Source: Lingula anatina (taxonomy: Eukaryota > Brachiopoda > Lingulata > Lingulida > Lingulidae). Taken from it: a stretch of DNA of 64,000 nucleotides. The position numbers and the translations under genes are program-made. The DNA lies in NCBI RefSeq assembly GCF_001039355.2, contig NW_019775431.1, positions 303,278-367,277 of the forward strand. The letters run 5' to 3'. Below, in pieces: positions 25,160 to 38,100 of the stretch (positions within the stretch are counted from its first letter, which is position 1; each line of letters starts with the position of its first letter). The notes beneath the pieces were generated by a model. It was not told the DNA's origin. It made no database searches and saw only the letters and a list, made by a program, of their open reading frames with translations.

Positions 25160-27748
25160 CTGATTCCTCACCCCTTGTTCATCATTATTGAATAGCTCTG
25201 TTACGCCATCTGGTGGCAGACCTGGCAGTTTGATCTTTAGCCAGACATCCCCCAGGCATAGATTGGCTCAATAATTATGTATTGGAAGGTTACTAGTACT
25301 CTGTATTTGTACCCAATGTGAATTATGAGATACAGGAGACAGACTGAGAAGGGGGGGGGGGTGAAAATTGTTTTGATATCTGGCTTTAAAACAATTCAAT
25401 ATTACTATCAAATCAACCAGCAGAATATAATTTCCCTTCACATGAATATAGAGAGAGGATGGAGATGTGGAGGAGGGGGTGTTTGGCAGTATGTGGCGAG
25501 TAGAATAGTTCATACGTGTAACCAGAGGGTTTGGGAGGTTCATACAGACCACCCATTCTGCCTGGAACACGTCTGCTCTGGGCCAAAATTGATCTTTGTA
25601 CATGAAGGATTCTTGGTAATAGGTCCACTTTTTCTGAGCCCCCCCCCCCCCCAACTTGAAATTGCTGACTACAGGGCTGGTTTATATTTCTGTCCATGCA
25701 ACCAACAGAATATAATAGATAACCCTGCATAGAATTTACTACTAGCTTGTTAATAAGCAAAGTTTAAAAGGAATTAGATACGATTGATTGGCATTACATA
25801 TGGTTGAACATCTAAACATGTTACTAATGTAAAATATGTTGCTTTTTGCAAGCACTTTTTAGAAATGTGGCAGAAAACTGTTTGATATACACTTATTATA
25901 ATTACATTTGATACCGAGATTAACAATTATATTAAAGTTATTAAGTTTAAATGGTATAGTGTCAAAAGTTGATTTATTACTGGACGAATAACTGTCAGAT
26001 GTTGCTAATGAAGTCACATGCATTTCCTTGCTGATAACAGAACAATTTCCCATTGAAACTGAAAGCTTTAAGTACGTTTAATGTACTTAAACGTACTTAA
26101 AGCTTTCAGTACGTTTAATGTTGACACAGATGCCGAGATATTCTTTTAAGTCAGAGCCAGACAGTGCTAAGGAAGTGCTGCACACTTTGATGGAGATTGC
26201 AAAATATTTTTGATCTAAACCGACATGAAAAGTACAATCAGAGTACACAAATTTGAGTTTTCATTGCTAGCCTGATATAAGGGAATGGAAGGACAGAGCC
26301 AAAGGATTATACTTGTTCTTCTTTCTTTATTTTTTGTAATTATGAAACAAAATTTAACACTGGCGTCTTATTATTAAATTTACATTATGTGTATTAGAGC
26401 TTTGGGCTTCAGGGTGCAGGCAGGAGATTCAATACAAATATTGATAAAGATCTCACTTCCTTGGAAAAATTTTCCAAGTAATTGCCAGCGGAACAGATGT
26501 GTGTGTGGAGATAAGGATTTCTAGGAGCTTGAACTAATTACTTTGGGTTACGCCACAGGGATTTGGAATTACATACAGGGGAAATTGAAAAATGTTCTTT
26601 TTTTTCAAACAAAGTGCACTTCATTCATTAAAAAAAGTTGTAAATGCATAAAATTGATCAGGTAATATGTGTTTTGTTTTTTTTCAAGTTTCTAAGCTGC
26701 TATGAAATAGAAGATGGCATAATGTAGTTTGTGATATTTTTCAAATATTTACAAATGAAAGGATGAGAATGATTAGCTATAGACAGATGGATGGAAAGAT
26801 AAGATAAGTGATGGACGAAACACAAATGAGGTACTTTTAAAGTGGAAAAGTACAAAAAAAAAAAAAGATTGTCCTGAACTGAAAGTGAGGGCACAATATT
26901 GAAACCTGTAGCAGCTGTCCAATTCCTAGAATTTCAGGAAACAATTTCGGCTCACCTGCCCTCCCAGCTTGTGGCCATAATTCATACACAGGTATTTAAC
27001 CTGGGAGTCCAGTTCTAAAGCAGAAGAGTACATTTAGCATGGTGGGTGTGTTTCAGTCGTGTTTCCATACAAATTGGACCGACCCTTTTTTAACAGTATT
27101 ATGTCCATCCCTTCAAGTTGTATACATAAAACACGAACCTTAAAGTTTTTGCTTTAGAAATTTTGTGGCAGACTTCTTGGAAATATGATCAATAGATTCT
27201 GTATGAATTTTGTTAGCATTTGGAATGAATTTAATAATGTCTTGACTTTTTAGGAAAAACTGTTTCACACAGCAATATGTCACAGTTTCAGAGTTTGTGG
27301 AAAACCTAGCCCTTTTGTCAGATGGCTACTGTACTTTCTGTTAACTGCAGAGAAATACATATAAAACCGGCTACTCATAAACTCAGGGTGAAATATCCAA
27401 AACCGTCAGTGTAATTGTCCAAAACAAAATTTTTAGGTTTGTTTCTGCTTTGAGACAGACAGATTTAAAATATGCAAACAAATGAATAAGGGACAGAAGA
27501 GGTTAAAATGAGCTCATCTATTAAGTCTGATTACACAGTGAGTGAAGAAGTCTTCTTCTTAGACACAGTTGTGCAATGATAAAGGTGTAACTGTCTGGAA
27601 GATGAATTATGTGTCTTACTTCTAGTGCTACACCCTGTCTATGAGGAAGTGATGGTTTGAAGTGAGTAAAATGGTAAACGTAAAGTCTGAAATGGTTTCA
27701 TAGGGTGTTTGTCATGTGTTACCTGCTGGACTGCAGGAATCTCCTTTT

Positions 27749-27794
<46 letters not shown>

Positions 27795-30700
27795 CATTTA
27801 AGGTTTTGTAACAGCTGTCCATTTAGAAACATTATCATTGGAGTCTGTAACTGTATTAAGACAATTGATTGTTTTTACCACCCTGTATTTTCCCTAGTTT
27901 TTGTCCTCTCATTGGGGTTTGAAAACTTGGTGACAGATGTCAGGGAAGACAGTGTGTCTGTAAAATACAGTAAGATGTCACTTTAGTTATCAGGCTGCTA
28001 GAGGAATGTTTACACACAGCAGATCAGTGCATGCTTTCAGGAACCTTAAAGAACAAGTTTTCACTGGGACAGAAAAAAGAAAAAGATAATATTATATGTA
28101 ATTTTTTTTAAAATAGAATTATCATTCATGTCTTCTGTACATAAGGTTGCCAATGCTTGGAAGCCTGAACTGCATTTGCAAGGTTTAATAAATAAATAAA
28201 TAAATAAATAAATAAAAGCTTTTTTTTCATCCTTTGAAGAAATTACTAGTATATAATTCCTGACTAGTCACCAAAAACCATGTAAAATGACATTTTATTC
28301 CTAGCCATAAGGCATACTCCATTAGATGGTAATCTGTGTAGTAATCTGTCTTCCATTCATATCCTATTGGATTACCCAGCAGAAGGGGTGACGAGGCTTG
28401 TGAGGCTTGCGTCATTAGGGGAACATCTGTTCTCGGAGCAGTTTTAGTTTATTCCGAGTATAGCTAGTTTTAGCACTAGAAAGGTTAGTTTATTTTAGAT
28501 ACCCCTCAAGGGAATGTTTTTTATAGGAATAATTACACAGCCAACTGCAGCAGCATTATTTGGTGAAAGTGCTATTTATGCCTAGTAGTAAAAGAAGACG
28601 AGGAAGAGTATTTTTTGAAGGATGAAGAAAAGGAAGAGAGAAGATTAGACATATGCTGGCTAAATGTTGTGACAATTTTTATGCAGAGAAGACTGCTTTT
28701 GTGGGCATTAAACATTTGTAGAAGGACAGACTGGCAAATTAGGCAAAATAAGCTATTGCAATTAAGTCGTAGTGAGAACAGACTGGCTTCTTCTACAGCA
28801 AACACAATTTATTCAAGACTGGTTTTTGTTAGCACACTTTGCAGATGAAAGCAACAGCTATGGCAAAAACATTGAAAAAAGTATCAGGAAGAATTTGAAA
28901 AACTATCTAATAACAGACAAGAAAGTTTTCAACCCAAAAAGGTAGAAGAGAAATATCAATGCCAAGAGGTATTGACGAATCTTGCAGGAGACTGTGACAG
29001 GGACAATCAGACCTGGATTAATTGGCCTCCCTAAAACTGAGAATTCCTGGAAAATTTCCAGGAAAAAATTGAAGAGTTACATCAGCAAGCACCATCAGAC
29101 TTAATTGCAAAAGAGAAAAAAAACCCTAAAGATAAACCACAAGGGAAAGTTGATTGGTTGCTTTATGAACTGTACTGTACCTTTTTAGAAAAGTATTTTC
29201 ACTCCTAAAGAAGAACAGGCAGCGTTATGATTTCTTGTGCCATGGGGCATGAAAACTTGTGTGGAAAAAACAGGCGATTATAATGAATGCGTTCTTTTGA
29301 TTTTATGATCACAGTACAGGACAAGAGCTTCTTTGGAATGTGATTTTATAATGAAGACAGTATATTTTATGGACCAATTTCAGTGTATTTTTAGTCTGCT
29401 TTAATTTACTGCGATCAGATAATAAGTAAAATAGGCAGAAGGCACCTGTACCAAGATGAGATACATGTTGAGATTGGATGGGAAATTCAAATTCAGTGTT
29501 CTTGTTTTTGGGGATGCCATTTATCATCTGTCTTTTCACTATTGGAGCTGAATCTGTTTGACAAATGGGCAGGCGACAGTCAGAATTGAGCAGACGACAT
29601 TGTAGATCACAGGTGTGCATTCTTCTTTCATTATGAAAACTGAGGTTATTTGAAAGTGGGCAGACGACATTTGACAGTGGGCAGACGACAGTCACAGGCG
29701 AGAAGCTGGTACCTACACATGGTACAGAAGACAGATGGCAAATAATACCTACATCTCAATGGTACTGAACATATTCTGGTCTGTGGATATTTCATTGATA
29801 CCATTGTTCATTTTATTTTATTGGTAACATACAGTATATAACATTTACTTGGCACAAGTCTGACTGACAGGAAATTCCGAAAAGACATTTGCGAAGGAAC
29901 TTGTCAAAACTCTGAAAAACCTCCCATCAGGATTTGTAATCTGGAGCTTTTTGAGATTGATTAGCTGTGATTTGTTTTGTTTACCTCCATTAGCTGAGCT
30001 GGAAAGCAATTCTTCATTTTAGTTTTATTACAAGACGCATATTCTGTGAAATGGTTACAAGTTTTTAAGTAATAGGAGGCTAGACTCAACTGTTAGTGCT
30101 AACTTGAGGAATCAGACCAGAACACAATTCAGACTGGAATGTCTTGACACTAGGGGTTCACAGATATCTCTGCAAAACTAAGTGCTTCAAAAACTGTGGG
30201 CCCAATCTGTAATCAGCTGGTCCAGATGACAATCAACATATTATGATTCACAGAAATCTGGAGAGAGCAAAAGGCTCTGCACTCTGAAGCTAGCAAACGA
30301 TGTTTTATATCAAAACTTCGATTCTTGGAAGTCAAGCTATTTTCCACAAGTGGAGTGGACTGTTTAGGTGATAACGCTGAAACCATCCAATTTTCCCGTA
30401 GGGAGCATAGTGGCAGAAAAAGTTACCATTACCCATTGAAGAAGATATTGGAGATAAAAATACTTTGACTTATAAAAAATACTGCAACAATGCCATAGAC
30501 TAAGGCTATCAGAATGTGTCTTTAGGATTAGGTCTTCAGTCATCAAATTCTCAGGAATATTTCAAGGAAAAAAATACCAATTCACAAGGTGCTGATAAGC
30601 CAGTTCTACCAATTTTGAAGACCAAGTCAGTTATGGATATATACTATAGCACCCAGAGAGGAAAATATCGTCAATCCATGATTTTAATTGATCAGATATT

Positions 30701-33700
30701 TGCCTGAAGAGATAAACTGGACATTGAAAGGATTACCATATTGATCTGAGCAGCATATCAGTAGGATAGGATATATATCTGTATATCCCATAATATTTGG
30801 ATTCGTATATACCATAATATTTGGAAGAATATTTATTAGGGAAAGGAACTTATACACGGTAGAATATTTAAAAATTCACGACTGACTCTTTGATGGTTGC
30901 ATAGGGATTGTATGGAAAATATTTTGAAAATCACTTACTGCAGATCAGTTTCTGTGTTATGGACTTATTTAAATTGACACCCAGAGGAAACACAAAAGAG
31001 AGTTTGTGTAGATATCTTAGCATAGCATTTGGAAGGATATCAATGTCATATCTTTCACAGTGACAGAGATTTTAATGGAAAACCTTTGACAGATTGAGGT
31101 GCACACTTTCATAAATATTCTTACCTTTTACAAAGAAGATGCATTCTTCTCATTTATGAGAGGTCAGTCAGTGCAGACATAAATGGATATGCTTAGTGTC
31201 TAAGGTTAGAACAAAATTATACAGACGACATGTAAAGTAAAAGTACAGACTGTGGTCATTAACAATTAGACCGTATGGAAGAAAGCTTTTGTTGTGATAA
31301 ACAGCACATAATTGAGAACAGACAATATAGCAAAAGGAGCTAATAACATTTTTTAATTACAAATTTTTTTTTGAGAAATTATGGACATGTGTGTGGAAGT
31401 ATAGCTTGGAATTAATGTTACCTGAAGTGCACATGCCGTAGTTGTTTTCACAAGTAACAAAAATCTCACCAAAGCGCAAGGGAGATATAATTCCATAATA
31501 CCAGACAGAGAGGAAAAAAAATCTATCCAGGAAAATCCTATATCATACTTTCCACCTGGTACCATCTTAAAACAAACAATTCTTCCTTCTTCGTTTACCT
31601 AAGATGTCTGGATGGTAAAGCAGAGTCTACTTATATAACATACGCCGATGTCTATTAACATTATGTAACATACTCTGTATACTGTGATTACTGACTTCAG
31701 TGATATTGCGATGATATTGTGTTACTGCGCCTGGTCACTGTCGCTGTAACTGTATACAATATCTAGTAACACTATACATTCAATCTCATATTTTCATGAT
31801 GCTGAAACTCTCATCCTGATTAGCTGTAATTTATTTTGACTGCATATGAGTCTGACATGGCCACCTGAAGAGGATCATATAGAGGACAGTTTACACTGGT
31901 GAAACTTGGATTGCAACAGCGCACTTGGTTTGGAACTCCTCAGTGTCGGAAAGAGATTTCGTGGGCAGAGAACAAACTGGTTTGGTTACCTTGCCATGTG
32001 ACAAGGGAGAAAATTAACTCCTTTGGAATAAAGCTAGCTCTTTATTTTTCTGACATCTCTGACTCAGAACAGACTTGGGTGAAGCTGGTACCTTCAAACT
32101 GCAGCTGGGTCTTTGCAGGACTTTTATCAATAGGGGGATACTATGCTGTACTATATAGTACTAGAAAAGCATCATTTCCTAGCTTATTTCACTGTGGATT
32201 AACAACTCAGTTGTGCCTAAAAACTATGTGTGTAAACTGGACTTGGGCCACACAGAGGATGATATAGTAGATGAGCACCCTCTCTCACCTCACACCACCA
32301 AGTTAATGGATTATGTGGATGTGAAAAGAACTGATGAATGTTTATATATCAGTTCTTTTAAGTGCTTGGTGGGCCCGAATCACTTGGAAAGAAGAAGCCA
32401 GAGAAAGAGGGATCAAACCAATTTTTTAGCATGTTTGTGAATTGAGGATGTTGATATAAAATTTTGTAAAAATTCGCCTTCTACCAGAAGGACATTGCAC
32501 AGTAACATTGATGAACAAGTAGGTTTCCGGGCAAAGACAGAGCAGAAAAACAGTGAAAAAGAATGAGATGATTTTTTCAATTATTTAATGAGGTGACACA
32601 GCTTGGAAACAGGAGAGCATTGATGTTTCGCAGGATGGAAGGTTTATGGAGGGGGATGGGGCTCTCCAAAGGAAGATAGAGTATTAGTACATATTTATTT
32701 GGTTCAATTAATTGATGTACTAGTATTTACCTCAGCCAGACGAACCAGAAATAGAAGAGGGGGATTATGATCTTGAAAGCTAATTTCAAGTGTTTATCTT
32801 GTCAATACTTTGAAGAGGATTAGATGAGTGGAAAAAAATTGAGAACTTCAGATATTCCAGTGGAAAAAATGTTTATCTTGTCAATATTGGAGAGGAGTGA
32901 TGGTATGATATGCCAAGAAGAGAAAGCTGCGGAGATTATGTAGGAGAATCTTCAGTATAAAAACTTTTTCTGCATGTTAAAAAAGTGGATGTTTTAAGTT
33001 TATTTTCAAGCAATTGTTCTCATATGATACTGAGTGAGATTTTTTTTCGGACAAATATAGACAAGAATCTTGTTTAAGAGGTGTTAAAAGAAAATATTGA
33101 TTTGGAAACCGAATGCCTGTGCCTTTTGCCAGTGATTCCTTTATCAGTTTTACGTATAACGAAGTTCAATAAAGTGAGCTGAAAATTGGGGGAAAAATAC
33201 TCTAGACAATGTGTAGTAAACTCCTCAGTGGAAACTACATGCTTGTCTAATTTGATGAATTGATTTGTGTACGTTTGCAAAGGAAGCTGCACCAAGATAG
33301 TGAAGGAAGATAATAGTATCTCAAATGGGATGTATTTTTTTTTTTTGTGAAAGGAAGCATTTCATTTGGAGAAGTCAGATATGATGAAGCTAGTGTACAT
33401 ATAAGATAGTATTGATATGTTAACGATGCACATGTCTGTGCATTTTTGTACACAAAGAATACTGAACATTATAGGGGCCAGTGCAATTTATGCATGTCAG
33501 TTATGGATGTGTAAAGAGGAGGCGGACTCTTCATTTAAGAAATGGGAATGTATTTGAATACGAAAATAGGATGCCTGAATTGGAATTAAATAGATTGTGA
33601 ATGACAGAAGATTTTGAAGCCTTATACACCTTTCATTTTTTAAATTAAGAACAAGGAAAGATTTACACAGTGAAAAAAATAACTCATTTTGGATTACAAA

Positions 33701-35087
33701 TTGCAAGCCATTATAAAAAGCGAGAAGACTGGTGCAAGTATTAAATGCAGATCTTGGGTTATTTTCATCAGCGTGATAAACTGAATCATATGGGTGGTGC
33801 TGTGTCAATGGACAAACATGTATGATGGTTGACATACCATCTGCTTGATCTTTCACGTCTGCCTTTTTTTTTCCTAAAAATATTGGATAAAGTAACCTCA
33901 AAAAAGTTCTTAGGATAAAGTATTGAAGAGAAAATGGAGATAATTCAAACAGGATGTGAAGTTTGTACATGAAAGGTGTTATTCCTTCCTCTGTAAAAGT
34001 TATGATTGCTAATTCTGTTGAGAGGAAAGTACAAACTAATTTGTGACAGCAGGATCTTTGTTCTAATGTCAAATGTCATTTATTGTTTTATGGAGATACT
34101 CTAAGGCTGCATGGTTTGGGCAGTGTCCTTGAAAATGAAAAGAGATTGCTCAGTTTTGAAGGGGTGGTAATCTGCTAGAATACTGGTCATATACAGCAAA
34201 GAATTCTTTCTTTATTGTATTCTTTGAGGAAATTAGGGATTCAGGGAAAGGAGTTTTGCAATTGTGTGGTGTTTTCTGCTTCTTTTGAATCAACAAATAA
34301 CAGCAGATTGAAAACAGTTTTTAAGAGGAGATTCAGCCAAGCTATTGGTGTTCCCCTTCTTTCTCTCAGGACTTAAGGAGGAAATATTCAAGAACAGGTT
34401 TGATGATTATACTGTATTTTGTTTGTGCAATTTTGCAAAGAGGACAACCCAAGAGAAGATTTGACACTGTATCACTGCATTTAATATTACCATGTTCTGG
34501 TGAATGCCAGTGTGGCAACAAGACACAGCTTACATTATCGTTTTTTTAAATGAAACGAACAGCTGATCCTCTTCCTGGTTCGTCATAACCTTGTGTGAAT
34601 TTCACAGAGAGATTGATTTATTGCGAGATTTCGCATTTTTTCACCAGATGGGCATTTTTTTATTTTTTTTTCGAGGAATACATCTTTTGCTGACTAAGTC
34701 ACACAGAACTTTGGAATATTGATCATATTATTTTCTGTGAGGTACAGAGAAAAATGGGATCTGGCGTGTCCTGCTATGCCCATTACCAGGAACAGTGGTA
34801 CAAATCGGTGAGTAGGTGTGGGTCTAGGTAAACATACCTGGTATTTTTATGTACATGTGTATATGTGTAGGTATATGTGTGGATGTATGCTAGTATATAT
34901 GTTTGTCTTTTTGTGCTCTTATGTGTATATGTGCATATGAGAGATGTGAGTGTATACATTAGTATATTCCTTATGTGTGTCTGAATGTAGACTCTGTCTC
35001 TTATTGTGTGTCTGTACATGAGTGTATTTGTATATATGAAGGTATAAATGCATATGACAAATGTGTACCTGTGTCCATAATGGCTGC

Positions 35088-35128
<41 letters not shown>

Positions 35129-38100
35129 ATGTGTGTGCGAGCATATGTTTATAAGCCAGGGTGATGAACATACAGAAAATTTTATTTTAATTTTGGTAGA
35201 TATGCCTATGTTGTGCAGTTAAGTGGATCCACATAAGCAACATGCTGTTGCAGTATAATTTCATATGTGGAAAGATATATATATGCATGTGATTTTACAG
35301 ACTATCACTCAACAGTAGCCAATATGGAGAGAATAGCAACCACATGTATTAGGTTGGTGAACAATGTGCGGTGAACATTAAGCCACTGTGATAAGATAAT
35401 ACACTAATAAGCTTTATATATACTAAAATGATGCAATCTTGTTTGATAATACACAGGTATTATTGTCTACATGTGTCAATGATTTGATAACGTGGATGAC
35501 TTCAACAAGCTTGTGATTGCTGAGGTGTTTGCTATGATATGTGATGGTTGATAAAGAGTAGAGTCTTGGAGATAAATGACTTGTGGTGATTAATTTGGAA
35601 TAAGGGGACAGACAGATGGAAAGACAGACAGACAAACAGACAGAAAATTATGACAGCGACATAAAGTGCAGAAAATTATAATGGCAACATTAAGTGTGGA
35701 TTTGTGCATAAAAACTTCAAATTGATGCACAGTCCATTATGTGATAATATGTGTATAATATTTATAATTTTATATGATAATACCTCACAGACTCCTACAG
35801 CAGTGTGCTAGTATGAGGATTATCAGGATGAGGCATCTTAAGGCACCTGTCTCATTAGGTCAGTTCAGACAGGCTCTTATCAAAACGGCTTTGGTCCTGA
35901 ACGTGCTCCCAATTGACCTGATGAATAAAGTGATGATCTAAATGTCACTGGTCCAGCGAAATTCTCTTTTGTAGAAGAAGGGATTATAAAAACACCCTCC
36001 CCCCATTTTGCTGCAGACTGTTGAATATCTTGTGAATTATTTTGATCTTCTGATGAGAAGTTAGGTTGATATCCGCTTGAAGTTTGACTTTGTCTGAATT
36101 GGACATACAGTAATTTTGAATTTGTCTTACTGGGTTGGTATTAGATTAACACTGAACATCTGAGTCCAAGGTCTGCTGTTATCATAAGGGCTGTCTTAAC
36201 TAACATGTTTATTGCAAAAAAGAAAAGAAAAGAAATCTATTCACAATCATTTGTGTGGCTGAAGTGAGAATTAAGAAATAAGGAAGTAGTGAACTTAGGG
36301 AATTAGACAAACTTAACTTTTTTTTTTTTTTTTGGAAAGAATGATATTGCCAAATGATTTTGCATGTCTACCAGCCAAGTTTGGCATGTTTTTTCTCCAA
36401 GTGTTAATGCATTTAAGTCAACCTTTTAAATGTTCATTTTATAAGTTGGTGAAAGCTAATTATTTAGGAACCAAATATATACAGGTGTGCCTTGTTTTGT
36501 TAGCAGGCAGGCAGCAGTGATTGCTTCAAGTCCCACTGTTCTCATCTAACACACTCAAGTTAGGCCAGCTTATGTTTATGGTAATTCATTTTATTTTTCT
36601 CTGTAAGAATTTTTCAAATTCTTTTTGAAATATCTTGAAACTGGCCAGTATATATATATTTATAAATATATATTATCTCCATCAAGGGAAATTCTGTAAG
36701 AAATTCTAATCAATCCTTTTCCTCAAGAAGAATCTCTTTCTGGAAAATATCATCAAGAAGAACATTTTGATAGATACATTTTCTTATAAAAAATAAACAA
36801 ACCAATGTAATTGTTAACAAATACATAACCCCCTTCATTATCAGAGGTCAAAAAACACTTAGCATTGTTCTGTGTTACATGTTATCAGGGTGGAGGGAGG
36901 TTAGTCATATTTGTCAACTCGGTAAAGATGTCAACATAGTGAAGACGTTGACATCCTCATCCCATGTGTGCCAAGGGTCTTTTCCTCGCACAAAACAAAT
37001 GTTTCCTTTTTTTCTTTTGGATGCCATTCAAGGCTATTTAAAGACACCCGTATACAGGGTGATGAGAATTCTTTAACAAAGTTTAGCAGTTTGTAAACAA
37101 GTCTTTAGAAAATACATTTGTGATTTTCTTGCAGAAGAAAATGAAAAAGGTGATCAAAATGTGCTGGCAGCCCTTTTGGGAGAAAGCCAAGATTATTTTT
37201 CAAATGGGTTGGTAATTATGGCATGGTATGGTTAGGGGTCACGTGATCTGATTGTCATCAAAATCTTCAGCTATGACCACAAATTAATTCATGCCACACA
37301 ACTTGCACGCCAAGATAAGCCTGTGTGTTTGTATCATACGCGTCCTCGTTTTTTGAAGTATGTACAAATATTAGACCAGTTGAGAGTTTTAATTTACAGA
37401 GCAATTTTGAAATGACACTTGTCATGTTGTTGACTGGGAACATTTTGAGCTGGTCCCCCTGGCCTCTCGTGATTGCATGCGAAGTGAAGTTTTTATGTGC
37501 TGGAGTTATGCTGAGTTGGTGACACAGTCAACAACTGGAATGTATGGAGAATTATCAGAGGACAGCATGGATGTCCGGTGACCGTTGACTGACCGATGGT
37601 GCTGCTGTTGTTGTTGTTGATGTGTTGATCGCTGGTATTTTATTATGTGTTATTGTTTATAAGATTTCTGTCGTTGTTATTGGGTTGTACTGTAAAGGAT
37701 TGTAGTGCCAGTTATATATACATATGTATGGGATATAATGCAGATTAGAATTTGTCAACTATGGTCATGGATAGTTCATTGGAGTTAGTTCATTGGTAGA
37801 AAGTTTAGTTTATTCTTTTCCTCGAGCATTTAGAATTTAGGAAGTAATAATTTTCATGCTGAACTTGGTGAGCAGAAAATTCTATAGATGCACACACACT
37901 TGCACGTAGACATGTACATGCACACGCACACATACAGTACACATGTGCACTCTCACACACACACACACACACGCACACACACAAACACAAACACACACAC
38001 ACACAGGTAGATTTAGATACTTTCAGTTTTGTCTGGTTGGATGGATAGAAATGTCTATCATGAGAGACACTTGATGATGGCAAGGGGATCATTTTCTAGG

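Larger units (their letters stand above)
25067..28560 (+). other. DOCK intron 1, segment 25-28.5 kb
   Basis: No gene seen. It contains CT runs at 25131-25157 and 27751-27791, G- and C-runs near 25352 and 25640, a perfect-arm palindrome at 26058-26110 and an AAAT-type tetranucleotide run at 28186-28216. Confidence 0.6.

Noticed and set aside
25268-25760. Overlapping 115-135 codon frames on both strands
   Set aside because: They overlap each other in several frames around G-runs and C-runs; no domain and no splice logic.
31899-32440. Two overlapping + frames of 122 and 75 codons
   Set aside because: They start at non-ATG codons, lack domains, and neither has convincing splice sites; kept only as part of the unexplained 28.6-34.7 kb segment.
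33497-34072. 191-codon open frame on the - strand
   Set aside because: Phe/Leu/Ile/Ser-rich composition typical of AT-rich antisense, no domain, and no ATG-associated or splice context.
37134-37210. Exon-like stretch with TTTTCTTGCAG before and GTAATT after, reading [17 protein letters not shown]
   Set aside because: Its donor phase is 2, while exon 2 requires phase 0, and the peptide is unrecognised.
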